Part shown: positions 33,790-45,000 of the stretch, one piece after another
Layout of the letters: every line of letters begins with the position of its first letter
Position numbering within the stretch: position 1 is the stretch's first letter
Assembly: GCF_030548465.1 (NCBI RefSeq)
Contig: NZ_JAUOSF010000002.1
Coordinates: forward strand, 310,001 to 374,000
DNA length: 64,000 nucleotides
From: Tamlana sp. 2_MG-2023
GTDB taxonomy: Bacteria > Bacteroidota > Bacteroidia > Flavobacteriales > Flavobacteriaceae
Reading direction: 5' to 3'
Program-made: the position numbers and the translations under genes
Notes under the pieces: model-generated
The model's input: the letters and a program-made list of their open reading frames with translations, nothing else
Database searches by the model: none
Told to the model about the DNA's origin: nothing

Positions 33790-34704
33790 ATGAGTGCATC
33801 GCGTAAAACGATTCTTATCATTTTAGCTTTTTTTGCCATTTATGTTATTTGGGGTTCTACTTATTTGCTTAATAAAATAGCTGTAACTCATCTGCCGCCT
33901 TTCTTTTTGGCATCAATGCGCTTCGTTACTGCAAGTATTTTAATTTTTATTATAGCCAAAATTTCAAAAATTAGCTTAAAAATTAGTTGGCCGCAATTAA
34001 AAAATGCGGCTATAGCTGGTTTTTTGTTTTTAACCTTCGGAAACGGTGTAGTCGTTTGGGCTTTAAAATATGTTGATAGTGGCTTTGCGGCACTTGAAAT
34101 TTCAGCACAACCACTTGTTGTCCTAATATTATTACGTATCCTTCAAGGAAAACAAATTTCGTTAATGTCTTATGTAGGTGTTTTTTTAGGTTTTCTAGGC
34201 ATCTTTCTATTGGTTGGTCAAAAAGAACTTTTAAACCAAGAAGGGCAAATAATTGGTATGATCACTATTTTATGCTGTATGATCAGTTGGTCCTACGCTA
34301 GTATTTTTGTGGGTAAAGCCGATTTACCCAGTAATCATTTTGTAAATACAGGATACCAGATGCTTTCAGGAGGCCTTTTTCTGGGTATCATAAGTCTTAT
34401 GTTGAATGAGCCTTGGTCTGCACCAAAAGTATGGCCAGAAAATGTTCAATGGGCGATGTTAGGCTTAATTTTATTTGGAAGTCTTGTTGCTTTTACAGCA
34501 TTTAATTTTCTGCTAAAAACAGTGTCCCCAGAAAAAGTTGCAACTTCAACTTATGTAAACCCAATTATAGCCCTAATTTTAGGCTGGTGGATTCTAGATG
34601 AACACATTTCATTTCAATCTATTTGCGCTGCAGTTATTCTTTTAACAGGCGTGTATTTTATAAACTCAAACCGTAAATTTAAATTTAGATCCATTGGACG
34701 TTAA
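33790..34704 (+). CDS. EamA-family (DMT) transporter
   Basis: The 304 residues form about ten membrane helices with the EamA repeat signature, beginning FFAIYVIWGSTYLLNKIAV and with a second repeat near residue 150. EamA proteins export or import small metabolites such as amino acids or purines; the substrate is not readable. Its last 11 bases overlap the next EamA gene. Confidence 0.88.
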   Translation: MSASRKTILIILAFFAIYVIWGSTYLLNKIAVTHLPPFFLASMRFVTASILIFIIAKISKISLKISWPQLKNAAIAGFLFLTFGNGVVVWALKYVDSGFAALEISAQPLVVLILLRILQGKQISLMSYVGVFLGFLGIFLLVGQKELLNQEGQIIGMITILCCMISWSYASIFVGKADLPSNHFVNTGYQMLSGGLFLGIISLMLNEPWSAPKVWPENVQWAMLGLILFGSLVAFTAFNFLLKTVSPEKVATSTYVNPIIALILGWWILDEHISFQSICAAVILLTGVYFINSNRKFKFRSIGR

Positions 34705-35533
34705 AAAAGCACTACAATTTATGCTAATTAGTACATTAGCTTTCACATGTATGAACGGTATCGTAAAATATTTAGCCCATTTTGATGCTTTTCAAATTGT
34801 GTTCTTTAGGTCTATAAGCTCCTTGTTTTTTACATTCGGATTTCTATTAAAAAACAATATTCCTATTTTAGGAAATAAAAGAAAACTGCTAGTTTTAAGA
34901 GGTTTAGTAGGAGTCACTTCAATGGCTTTGTTCTTTATGTCTACTAAATATTTACCTATTGGTACAGCGGTTTCATTACGCTATATGGCACCCATTTTTG
35001 CTGCTGTTTTTGCTGTTTTGATATTGAAGGAAACCGTAAAACCTATACAATGGTTATTTTTTGTTGCCGCATTTATAGGGGTTATTATTTTAAAAGGTTT
35101 TGATACCACTTTAGATAGTTACGGACTTATTTTAATCTTAGTTTCGGCTATTTTTAGCGGGTTGGTTTATGTAGTTATCAGTAAAATTGGGAAAGCAGAT
35201 CATCCTGTTGTCGTTGTTAATTATTTTATGATAATATCTACCATTACTGGTGGTCTCGTAGCCATGTTTAATTGGACAACACCTGTAGGCGTAGAGTGGT
35301 TAATGTTACTTGCACTTGGTGTTTTTGGTTATTTCGGTCAGGTTTATATGACCAAAGCATTTCAAATTGCAGCAACCAATCAAGTGGCGCCTTTAAAGTA
35401 TTTAGAAGTTATTTTCACCGTATTATTTGGGGCTTTTATCTTTGGTGAAATTTATACCTTATGGAGTTTGTTAGGTATTGCTATGATTATTACAGCATTG
35501 GTTTTAAATGCATTGTATAAAGGTGGGAAATAA
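34694..35533 (+). CDS. EamA-family (DMT) transporter, second copy
   Basis: The 279 residues have the ten-helix DMT pattern (FMLISTLAFTCMNGIVKYL; later IFGEIYTLWSLLGIAMIITALVL split by loops). It starts at TTG 34694, overlapping the preceding EamA gene by 11 bases, which implies translational coupling. An ATG at 34721 is an alternative. The two proteins are distant paralogues and may form a paired exporter, although most EamA proteins act alone. Confidence 0.85.
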   Translation: MDVKKALQFMLISTLAFTCMNGIVKYLAHFDAFQIVFFRSISSLFFTFGFLLKNNIPILGNKRKLLVLRGLVGVTSMALFFMSTKYLPIGTAVSLRYMAPIFAAVFAVLILKETVKPIQWLFFVAAFIGVIILKGFDTTLDSYGLILILVSAIFSGLVYVVISKIGKADHPVVVVNYFMIISTITGGLVAMFNWTTPVGVEWLMLLALGVFGYFGQVYMTKAFQIAATNQVAPLKYLEVIFTVLFGAFIFGEIYTLWSLLGIAMIITALVLNALYKGGK

Positions 35534-36062
35534 ACAATTACTTTTTATTTAGTCGAAAGTTAAATAATTATAAAACCATTTGAACCTGCAGAAGGAATCA
35601 AGTGTTTGCTTGCTGTAAAGAATAGAAAAAAACCAACTTTTAGTTCTCGTTAATATTTTAACCACAAAGCATACGTGAAAATTCAATAAATCTATTTTGC
35701 GCACTTTTTATTAGAGTGTTTTTTAGTTAAATCTTTTAGAATTTTACAGTATTTTCTTTTAAAGAAAGATGACTTCGTGTAACTAGTTCATTCCTAAAAA
35801 GATATGTAATCACCTTGTTTCTTTTATAATAAAATCATAGATTTCATATTTACGAAATCTACAATAAATAACAAAAAATACATGTATTAAACGGTGTTAT
35901 AGCGAAAATTCATTTTAGTATTGTTAAAAATAGGTTGTTTTTTTATTAAATATGCATCCCTAAAAACTGTTAAATAAAATTACTTAAACCATTTAGTAGT
36001 TTGTCCTTAAATATTTATTAAATTTAATGAATTGTCGGAGACTATTTACTAAAATATAAGAT
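35534..36062. other. Long intergenic region before the ATP-grasp operon
   Basis: 529 A/T-rich bases without a credible gene. A perfect 8-pair hairpin, TAGATTTC with GAAATCTA, lies at 35838-35861 without a T run, so it could be a regulator site. No clear TAnnTTTG box is seen close to the ATP-grasp start. Confidence 0.6.
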
Positions 36063-37529
36063 TTGAAAGAAGCTATTAACTTGCCATTGTTTTCATCATA
36101 TGAATTCGATTCTAGATTTTATGATGAATTATTTGCTAAAAGAGAAGATGTAAGAAGTATTTATAAAACGTTGTTCGAACTTTTTGGTACTTATTCTGTA
36201 CCTGAATTTAACCGACTAAATGTTCAAGCAAAAGATTCCTTTTTTAATTCAGGAATTACATTTCAAGTTTATGGAGAAAATGAAGTCAATGAAAAAATAT
36301 TTCCGTTTGATTTATTTCCAAGAATTATAGATCATAAAGAATGGGAGACTATTGAAACTGGGGTTTTACAAAGAAGTAAAGCTTTAAACCATTTTCTTTG
36401 GGATGTTTATCATGATCAGAAAATTATAAAGCAGGGTATAGTTCCAAAGGAACTCATAGAATCTTCAGTTAATTTTTTACCTGAAATGGTGAATTTTGAT
36501 CCCCCTGAAGGTGTTTATAATCATATTTCTGGTACAGATTTAATAAAGCATTCCGATGGCAAATATTATGTTTTAGAAGACAATATTCGCTGCCCTTCAG
36601 GGGTAAGTTACGTAATAGGTAATCGAGGCGCTGTAAAACATGCTTTATTCGGTGTTTTCAATCAGTATAATACACATACCGTAGTCAATTATGGTTCTAA
36701 GTTATTAGACACCATGCAATCTGTTAAACCTACAGGTGTAGATAACCCTGTTTGTGTTATTTTAACTCCCGGCGTTTACAATTCAGCTTATTATGAGCAT
36801 TGCTTTTTAGCCAAACAAATGGGGATTCTATTGGTAGAGGGGCGTGATCTATTTGTTGAAAATGATTTTGTTTACATGAAAACCATTTATGGTATTGAAA
36901 AAGTAGATGTGATTTACAGACGTGTAGATGATTTGTTTATAGATCCAAAAGTCTTCAAAAAAGATTCTGTTTTAGGGGTTCCTGGATTGTTTTCAGTTTA
37001 TTTAAAAGGTAATGTGGCACTAGTTAATGCACCAGGAACAGGAGTAGCAGATGACAAAGCTGTTTACACTTACATGCCAGAAATTATTAAATATTACTTG
37101 GATGAAGAACCTATTCTAAATAATGTTCATACCTACCATTGTAGTCGTAAAGACGAATTGAATTACGTACTTGAAAACATTGATAAATTAGTAATTAAAC
37201 CAGTTGATGAATCTGGTGGTTATGGTATTTCCATAGGAAATAAACTCACTAAGGAAGAAATAGAAAAAGTAAAAGAGACCATAAAAAAAGAGCCTCGAAA
37301 ATACATTGCTCAACCTATCATGTCGTTGTCAACACACCCGACTTATATTGACGACACACAGTCTTTTGAGTCGAGACATGTGGATTTAAGAACCTTTACT
37401 TTATTAGGGAAAGATGTTGACTTTGTGTTAAAAGGCGGACTTACCAGAGTCGCGCTTAAAAAAGGAAATTTAGTAGTGAATTCATCTCAAGGGGGCGGGT
37501 CTAAAGATACTTGGGTATTAAAAAAATAG
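36063..37529 (+). CDS. Circularly permuted ATP-grasp protein
   Basis: The 488-residue protein belongs to the circularly permuted ATP-grasp family (CP_ATPgrasp, formerly DUF404/407). It keeps the features expected for activity: VLEDNIRCPSGVSY (acidic/Asn metal and ATP site, Glu172-Asn174), the Lys and Gly-rich loop in IKPVDESGGYGISIG, and the C-terminal GGLTRVAL and NSSQGGGSKDTWVL. The family is predicted to ligate a carboxylate to an amine using ATP in an uncharacterised peptide system. The start is TTG at 36063, where the alignment begins. The alpha-E gene follows after seven bases. Confidence 0.9.
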   Translation: MKEAINLPLFSSYEFDSRFYDELFAKREDVRSIYKTLFELFGTYSVPEFNRLNVQAKDSFFNSGITFQVYGENEVNEKIFPFDLFPRIIDHKEWETIETGVLQRSKALNHFLWDVYHDQKIIKQGIVPKELIESSVNFLPEMVNFDPPEGVYNHISGTDLIKHSDGKYYVLEDNIRCPSGVSYVIGNRGAVKHALFGVFNQYNTHTVVNYGSKLLDTMQSVKPTGVDNPVCVILTPGVYNSAYYEHCFLAKQMGILLVEGRDLFVENDFVYMKTIYGIEKVDVIYRRVDDLFIDPKVFKKDSVLGVPGLFSVYLKGNVALVNAPGTGVADDKAVYTYMPEIIKYYLDEEPILNNVHTYHCSRKDELNYVLENIDKLVIKPVDESGGYGISIGNKLTKEEIEKVKETIKKEPRKYIAQPIMSLSTHPTYIDDTQSFESRHVDLRTFTLLGKDVDFVLKGGLTRVALKKGNLVVNSSQGGGSKDTWVLKK

Positions 37530-37536
37530 AATATAT

Positions 37537-38517
37537 ATGTTAGCAAGAGTAGCAAATAATTTGTTTTGGATGGGGAGATATATTGAACGATCTGAACATA
37601 TTGCACGATTTTTAAGGGTAAATTATTTTTCTTCATTAGATGCACCAGATGAATTATCGCAGTCAAGACAATTTGTATTGCGTTCTATTATGTACATGGC
37701 TGCAAACGAAATCATAGATTCTGATATAGTTTTGGGTGAAGAAGAAGTCTTATTTAACGTTGGCTTAAACCATGAAACACCTTATTCAATAGTAAACGGG
37801 TTTGTTAATGCTCATGAAAACGCTAGAAGTGCTAGAGATTTAATCTCTAATGAACTGTTCGAAACCATTAACCGAATAAAACACGCTATAAAAGGGTATC
37901 CTGTAGAAAAATTAGTTAAAAGTCAACTGTATGATTTTACGATATTAGTGGTTGATGCCACTTCTGAAATTAAAAGTAAAATTGAAAGTACACTTTTACA
38001 TGATGAAGTTTATGCTATTATCATGCTAGGTATTAATATTGAACGCGGATTGCAAGTAGCTAGAATTATTAATTCTAAAGTAAGTGATGCAAGCACTGTT
38101 AAAAAGATTTATGGTGATTTAGTAGATGGTAATTACCAATGGGCAACTTTGCTAAAATGTGTTTTGGCTTACGACATGATGCGCAGAAGTTATAAGAAAA
38201 CACCTGAAAGAACCAACACTTTAGAATTTTTAATACTTAACTCCAAGTGTCCACGATCGATTAAAAACTGCCTAAATCAAATGAATAACTATATTTGTAT
38301 GATTTCTAAGCAGCACGAAAAACCTGTGAATTCAGCTGCTTTTCTAATAGGAAAAATGACTTCTCAATTTGAATATAAATTGATTGAAGAAATTGATAAT
38401 AATTTAGAAGATTTTATGGCACAGCTAATCGAAAAATTGGCTGAAATTGCTGTGAAACTAGAGGAAGATTATTTCGACATTTCACATACACTGGATACTA
38501 AAAAAGTAAAGGCTTAA
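37537..38517 (+). CDS. Alpha-E domain protein
   Basis: The 326-residue all-helical protein is of the Alpha-E (DUF403) family, a tandem duplication with a conserved Glu-Arg pair in each repeat. Both are present: GRYIERSEHIAR (Glu17-Arg18) and GINIERGLQVAR (Glu169-Arg170). Its role is unknown. Genome context in many bacteria links it with circularly permuted ATP-grasp and transglutaminase proteins in a predicted peptide synthesis or modification pathway. It is co-transcribed with the ATP-grasp gene and convergent with the transglutaminase gene, 34 bases apart. Confidence 0.92.
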   Translation: MLARVANNLFWMGRYIERSEHIARFLRVNYFSSLDAPDELSQSRQFVLRSIMYMAANEIIDSDIVLGEEEVLFNVGLNHETPYSIVNGFVNAHENARSARDLISNELFETINRIKHAIKGYPVEKLVKSQLYDFTILVVDATSEIKSKIESTLLHDEVYAIIMLGINIERGLQVARIINSKVSDASTVKKIYGDLVDGNYQWATLLKCVLAYDMMRRSYKKTPERTNTLEFLILNSKCPRSIKNCLNQMNNYICMISKQHEKPVNSAAFLIGKMTSQFEYKLIEEIDNNLEDFMAQLIEKLAEIAVKLEEDYFDISHTLDTKKVKA

Positions 38518-38551
38518 TTTAATTATAACCAGAGCAATAATTAATACTATT

Positions 38552-39478
38552 TTATTGTTTTTGAGTTTGTTGCTGAAGCCCTAATTCTTTTGCTGGTCTT
38601 AAATCTACTGAGATTTCCATGTCATTCTTTCCAGTTGAATAGATAACTCCCTTTAATGGTGGTACATCAAAGTAATCACGCCCATGAGCCACAACAATGT
38701 GTTGATCTTTTGGCACTTGGTTATTTGTAGGATCAAAATCTACCCAACCATATGATGGAATAAAAACAGAAAACCAGGCATGAGAAGCATCGGTACCAAT
38801 TAATTTTTCTTTGCCTTCCGGCGGAAGTGTTTCAATATATCCACTTACATATCGAGCTGGAAGCCCCATAGAACGTACACAAGCAATTGCCACTTGAGCA
38901 AAATCTTGACAAACACCTTTTTTAGCTTTCATAACTTCATCTAAGGGAGTTGCTATATTTGTAAATCCTGAAACAAAATCAAAATCTATAAAAATACGCT
39001 GCATGAGTTCATGTGCAGCTACGTATAGTGAACGTTTAGGCCTAAATGAAACCTCTGCATATTTTTTTATTTCAGAAGTTGTTTTTGAAATCAACGGAGA
39101 GAATAATATAAATTGTCTTGCATTGATAGTGTCATTATCAATACCCTTTAAAAGCTTTATTGCATCCTCAACCGTAACTTTATCTCTTGCCACAGTATCT
39201 TCTTGTGAAACCTGAGCACTAAAATCTCTCGCAATTTTACTTCGAGATGTTACAACTAATTCTTCATGGTGCTCTTGAATTGAAAATGAAGCAACTGTAT
39301 TACCAAAAAAATCTACCCGTTCTGATAATTCAGTTGGCATCGGACTAATTTCTAAACTGTAGTCCAGTAACTTTTGACCTTGAAAATCTTTAGGCTTTAA
39401 GGTTGCTAAATTATGACAAAATGAAGCGCCATGTTCATATTTGTATTTGGTTTTGTGCCAGAGATCAAAAACTACCAT
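38552..39478 (-). CDS. Transglutaminase-like protein
   Basis: The 308-residue cytoplasmic protein has a bacterial transglutaminase N-terminal beta domain (1 to about 90) and a papain-fold transglutaminase core with an intact triad: Cys190 in GVCQDFA, His233 in SHAWFSVF and Asp249 in VDFDPTN. It probably hydrolyses or transfers amide bonds, perhaps on the peptide made by the neighbouring ATP-grasp enzymes. It is last in a three-gene - strand operon, one base after the fusion gene. Confidence 0.92.
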   Translation of the reverse strand: MVVFDLWHKTKYKYEHGASFCHNLATLKPKDFQGQKLLDYSLEISPMPTELSERVDFFGNTVASFSIQEHHEELVVTSRSKIARDFSAQVSQEDTVARDKVTVEDAIKLLKGIDNDTINARQFILFSPLISKTTSEIKKYAEVSFRPKRSLYVAAHELMQRIFIDFDFVSGFTNIATPLDEVMKAKKGVCQDFAQVAIACVRSMGLPARYVSGYIETLPPEGKEKLIGTDASHAWFSVFIPSYGWVDFDPTNNQVPKDQHIVVAHGRDYFDVPPLKGVIYSTGKNDMEISVDLRPAKELGLQQQTQKQ

Positions 39479-39479
39479 A

Positions 39480-42041
39480 TTAATTCGTAATGTTTCGGTT
39501 AACCAATTGCTTTTGTTGTTGTGAATGATTGAAATACGTATCAGAAATCGCCATAGAAGTTACATGAAATAAGTCGCTTAACTCAGATAATAAACCATCT
39601 AGTTTCAAACGTATTTTTGATTTTTCATCGATATATAAAACTTCTTCTAATGTTATTTTTTGTATTAAATTCAATGCTTTTTCTATACTTTTTTGACAAT
39701 TTGTGGCTTCGCTATTAGCGTTATTGTTAGGCAGTTTATTTATATCCTTTTGTAATCTGCTAATTTGATAAGTTAAAGACCTTGAATATTCATTATCTAA
39801 AAGCAATAATTTTATTACGTTTTCAATACTTAAATACGATTTGTAACTGTACCTGTAAATATTTAAACTTTCATGGCTTGACAATAGAGATTCCAGAATT
39901 TCATATTCTAAATCTTCATCGTGAGTTACAACAATTAGGGCTCTAAATTTTTCTATGGTGATAGAAGCTTCTTCCAGTTGTAATCCAATAAAGTAGAGGA
40001 GGAGCCCCTGTTTTACCATAATACTTTCTTCGGTAAGTGCCATAAAAGCAATAAGTCTAGTGATAATTTTGTCAAAAAACTTAGTTAGTGCATAGATGCT
40101 ATAATTTTCCTCAGCTTTGAAGTTTTTCCAAATTTTATCAATACTATCAAAAACACGCCACATGTCTTTCGACCATAAATTTCTTAATGTATAATAGGAA
40201 CCATTGAAACTCTGTAAACTTTGAGCAAAACTTCCAATACGTTTATCATCAATAACAACAGAAATAATTTCCTTTAAAGGATCTTTCAGCATTTCTTCAG
40301 ATTTATCTTCATCGAAAAAACCTGGAAATGTTGAAGTAATAGTGGTAATTGAGTGATATAGTATATTTAAACTTTCAGAATCAGGCTGATATCTATTTGT
40401 GTATTGCACATTCGTCATTTGGTTTAAAACCATTCGAATGTACCTTGCCGTTAAAAGTGTTCTTGCAACATATCTCCCTGACCAAAACAAGTTTTCAGCC
40501 GTATTACTAGGTACATCATTAATACTAATAATGTTATTAGGAGATGTTTTGTTCCATGAGTAGAGGTGTAATTGATCTTGGTTTTCTTCACCAATAACCC
40601 AAAAATCTTTACTTGTACCACCACGTTGGTTAGAAACAAAAAGTTTCTCACGTTCTGCAGCAACTCGAACTAGTCCTCCTGGCATAACGCTGTAGTCGTC
40701 ACCTTTAGCAATAGAGAAGGTGCGACATAATACTTTACGTGGTTCTAGTTTTTCATTTACAAAATTTGGAGCTGTAGAAAAATAAATTTTTTCTTGAGCT
40801 ACATATTGATTTGGATTGGCAAGTATGTTTTTTTTAAGTTGTTTTAATTCTTTTTTATTTAAAAACTCACAGAAAATGATGTTTTCACGTTGTGATCTAT
40901 CAATTTTCTTAACCACAAAGGAGGTCAGATTTTCAAAAACGTGATTACGTTCCTTTTCTTGTCCGCACCACCACGAAGCTATTTGTGGTAAAATCAATTT
41001 CTCGTTCAGGAAATATTTACAGATATTATCCATAAAAGGAATTAAACCAGGGTTTTCTAAAACACCACTACCAATAGGGTTTACAATGGCTACATTTTGC
41101 AGTCGTACCACTTCTAATAAACCAGCCACACCTAAATAAGAATCTTCGCGTAGCTCTAAAGGATCCATAAAAGCATCATCAACACGACGTAAAATAACAT
41201 CAACTTGTTTTAAGCCTTTTAAGGATTTCATCCAAACTTTCCCATTTCGAACCACTAAATCATTGCCTTTAACCAATGGGTATCCAAGGAAATTGGACAG
41301 ATAAGAGTGCTCAAAATACGTTTCATTATGAGGTCCCGGCGTTAAAACCACAACAGTAGGGTTGTCTATATTATCAGGTGCCGCTGTTAATAGTAATTGA
41401 TTAAAATCTTTGAAAAAATTAGAAGGTTGCTTAACATTAATATTATCAAATATTTCAGGAATCACTCGGCTTTTGGAAAATCTATTCTCTAAAGCATAGC
41501 CCATACCAGAAGGCGCTTGTGTACGATCATTTACCACCCACATACGTCCGTCAGGACCACGAGCCAAGTCAACGGCATGAATAGCTAATTGTTTCGCTGT
41601 TTTATATTGAATTTGATCACAAGATCTTAAAAATCCACGATGTGCATAAATAACTTCTGGTGGTATAATGCCATTTTTAAGTAATTTACGCTCACCATAA
41701 ATATCTTTTAGTACGAGGTTTAGTATTTCAGAACGCTGCTGAATGCCTTTTTCTACCAATTCCCACTCTTTTTGTTGAATGATGAATGGGATGATATTTA
41801 AATTCCACGGACGATGTAATCCATTAGGGTCGTTATATACGTTGTATGTGACACCATTTTCTGCTAAAAGCCAGTCTATTTCAGACTGTTTTGAAGCTAG
41901 TTCTGTGCTACCAATTTTCAATAAATTATCCAGCAGACTTTTCCAATCAGGTTTGATGGTCATGTCTGAAGTTAGTAACTCGTCATATTTACTAAAATCT
42001 TTAAAATAATTTTCGAATATGATATTTTCCTTTGTCTCCAT
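39480..42041 (-). CDS. Circularly permuted ATP-grasp/alpha-E fusion, probably catalytically degenerate
   Basis: The 853 residues fuse a permuted ATP-grasp region (about 1-500) to a tandem alpha-E region (about 515-850). Compared with the separate proteins nearby, the ATP-site motif reads VVNDRTQAPSGMGY (Glu to Asn171, Asn to Arg173). The Gly-rich loop DESGGYGI is replaced by DRSQRENI. In the alpha-E half the Glu-Arg pairs are changed (GRYVARTLLTAR and GLQLEEASITIEK). This looks like the inactive partner of the pair expected in such systems, perhaps a scaffold or regulator. Loss of activity is inferred from residues only. It lies 19 bases after the 1110-residue gene. Confidence 0.88.
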   Translation of the reverse strand: METKENIIFENYFKDFSKYDELLTSDMTIKPDWKSLLDNLLKIGSTELASKQSEIDWLLAENGVTYNVYNDPNGLHRPWNLNIIPFIIQQKEWELVEKGIQQRSEILNLVLKDIYGERKLLKNGIIPPEVIYAHRGFLRSCDQIQYKTAKQLAIHAVDLARGPDGRMWVVNDRTQAPSGMGYALENRFSKSRVIPEIFDNINVKQPSNFFKDFNQLLLTAAPDNIDNPTVVVLTPGPHNETYFEHSYLSNFLGYPLVKGNDLVVRNGKVWMKSLKGLKQVDVILRRVDDAFMDPLELREDSYLGVAGLLEVVRLQNVAIVNPIGSGVLENPGLIPFMDNICKYFLNEKLILPQIASWWCGQEKERNHVFENLTSFVVKKIDRSQRENIIFCEFLNKKELKQLKKNILANPNQYVAQEKIYFSTAPNFVNEKLEPRKVLCRTFSIAKGDDYSVMPGGLVRVAAEREKLFVSNQRGGTSKDFWVIGEENQDQLHLYSWNKTSPNNIISINDVPSNTAENLFWSGRYVARTLLTARYIRMVLNQMTNVQYTNRYQPDSESLNILYHSITTITSTFPGFFDEDKSEEMLKDPLKEIISVVIDDKRIGSFAQSLQSFNGSYYTLRNLWSKDMWRVFDSIDKIWKNFKAEENYSIYALTKFFDKIITRLIAFMALTEESIMVKQGLLLYFIGLQLEEASITIEKFRALIVVTHDEDLEYEILESLLSSHESLNIYRYSYKSYLSIENVIKLLLLDNEYSRSLTYQISRLQKDINKLPNNNANSEATNCQKSIEKALNLIQKITLEEVLYIDEKSKIRLKLDGLLSELSDLFHVTSMAISDTYFNHSQQQKQLVNRNITN

Positions 42042-42060
42042 TAATTGGAATCCTTAACTC

Positions 42061-45000
42061 TTATTTTTTTCTTAAATCCAGTGTGTAAGGGAATTCAAAA
42101 TTAACAGGCAATTCTTTGTATTTAAAACGTTTAGAGCTTCCTTTTTCTTCAACACTTCTATTAGGATTATCGGTATCTGGATTTATTTCTTCCACAGGTT
42201 CTATTTCACCTTGTGTATGACCAAATTCCCAGAAACGGTTAATTCTTCTAGATTCTGCTTCAAAACTATTTACCGGATACGACTCGTATGATCTTCCTCC
42301 TGGATGTGCTACAAAGTAGGTGCATCCTCCAATAGAACGTCTGTTCCATGTATCAACAATATCAAATACTAAAGGCGTATCCACTGGAATCGTAGGGTGT
42401 AATGCAGAGTAAGGATCCCAAGCTTTATACTTGACTCCGGCTACATATTCACCTTGTACACCAGTGCTTTTTAATTGAACTTTTACACCGTTGCAAGTTA
42501 ACACAAATCTTTCATCTATGAAATTAGAAACTTTAACTTGAAGCCTTTCTAATGAAGAATCTACATATCGCGCTGTTCCGCCGCCTGTCATCTCTTCACC
42601 CAGTACATTCCAAGGCTCGATACCGGCTCGTAATTCCATATGGATTTTATTGATTTCAACCATACCATGTAGAGGAAATCTAAATTCGAAAAATGGATTA
42701 AACCATTCTTCTTTAAACGCGTACCCTGCACGATTAAGTTGTTCAACAACATCTTTGATGTCTTCACGAACGTAATGTTCTATTAAAAATTTATCATGTA
42801 ATTCAGTACCCCAACGTACTAAGTTATGCTCGTAAGGTTTTTTCCAGAACCAAGCTACTAACGTTCTAACCAGTAACATTTGGGTTAAACTCATTTGTGG
42901 GTGTGGAGGCATATCAAAACCACGTAATTCTAAGATACCTAAACGTCCTGAAGATGAATCAGGAGAATAGAGTTTATCGATACAGAATTCTGCACGGTGC
43001 GTATTACCAGTAAGGTCTGTTAAAAGATGCCTGAACAAACGGTCTGTTAACCAATAAGGCACCTCACCATCTTTTGGAATTTGCTCAAATGCTATTTCTA
43101 ATTCGTATAAGTTTTCCATTCTAGCCTCGTCAATTCTTGGCGCCTGACTTGTAGGTCCAACGAAAGCTCCTGAGAATAAATAAGTCAATCCTGGGTGATG
43201 TTGCCAAAAGGTAAGCAAACTACGAAGTAAACTAGGTTTTCTTAATAGTGGACTGTCCTTTGGAGACACACCACCAAGAGTGACGTGATTTCCACCACCA
43301 GTTCCGGTATGCTTACCATCAAGCATGAATTTTTCAGTACCTAAGCGTGATTGCTTTGCGAGATCGTATATGGTAAATGTATTATGGCATAATTCTTCCC
43401 AGTCTTTAACCGGGTGTACGTTAACCTCAATAACCGCAGGATCAGGTGTGATTTTTAAAGACTCTAATCTATTATCTTTAGGTGGTTCGTAACCTTCTAG
43501 AATAACAGGAACATTAAGTTCTTTGGCTGTCATTTCAATAGAAGCAATGAGATCTAAAAATATTTCGGCAGATTCAAGAGGGGGTAAAAATAAGTACAAT
43601 TTACCTTCTCTAATTTCGGCACACAATGCTGTACGTACAAAATAATTAGGTGTATTTTGGTCTATACCATTTGTACAATAATCATTATAGCGTTCTTTTA
43701 CAATATTTTTAAAGCTAGGAAGTCTTCCTTTTATTCCAAATAGTTCTGGTTCATAAATTGGAAAAATTTCATGTTCTGGCTTAGCCTCTAATGAAGCTAG
43801 CGGTAAACGTAAACCAATAGGGGAGTCGCCAGGTGTTAAAAAAAGATGATTTCTTCTAAAAGTCCAAGCACTAGTAAACCATTTATTTTCTGTTTTATTT
43901 AATGGTAAAAGATATCCGACAGGGGTAGAGATTCCGTTTTCAAAAATCTGGTTGATTTTTTTCTTTGCCAATTCACCGTCTTTATCATCTTCAGGATTAT
44001 AATCAGTTGGTAAATTTCCCTGTTCATACAGATAGTAAAAAGGATCTTCGTAAGTTGGTTTTATATGTTCATTAGTAACGCTTAAGTATTTTGTAAGCGT
44101 TTCTAAGAATAATTTATCGGTGTATTGAGGCACAAAATAATCATCAACATAAGTTGCTAATAGGTTTTTATTGTACCAAATAGGTCTTCCATCCTTTCGC
44201 CAACAAATTTCAATTTGCCATCTTGGTAAAGGTTCACCAGGATACCATTTTCCTTGCGCATGATGCAGAACACCTCCTTTTCCGAAGGCATCATGTAACT
44301 TTTTAGATAAATCTTTGGCTAATTTACGTTTTAGAGGTCCGTCGGCTGTGGTATTCCATTCAGGAGATTCTAAATCGTCAATAGAAACAAAGGTAGGTTC
44401 ACCACCCATGGTTAAACGAACGTCTCCTTTTTGAAGTTGCTTTTCAACTTTATTTCCTAATTTATAAATAGCTTTCCATTGTTCTTCTGTATAAGGCTTT
44501 GTAACACGTGGTGATTCAAAAATACGTGTTACTGAATTTTCAAAAAAGAATTCAGTTTCGCAAACATCTGTAGCACCTGAAACGGGAGCAGCACTTTCAA
44601 ACGACGGCGTACAAGCTAAAGGTATGTGACCTTCGCCAGCTAATAGGCCAGAGGTTGCATCAAATCCAATCCAACCAGCTCCTGGAAGATAAACTTCCGC
44701 CCAAGCGTGTAAATCGGTAAAATCTTCTTCGGGACCAGAAGGCCCGTCTAAAGATTTTTCATCAGATTTTAATTGTACTAAATATCCTGATACAAAACGG
44801 GCTCCGAAACCTAAATGACGTAATGTTTGTACAAACAACCAAGCAAAATCTCTACAAGAACCGTTTTTGCGTTCTAAAGTTTCTTCACAAGATTGAACAC
44901 CAGGTTCCATCCTTATATTATAACTTAAATATTCATAGATCTTTCTATTAATATCAATTAAGAAATAAATGGTTTTTCTTGGCGTGTAGTCTATGGTTTT

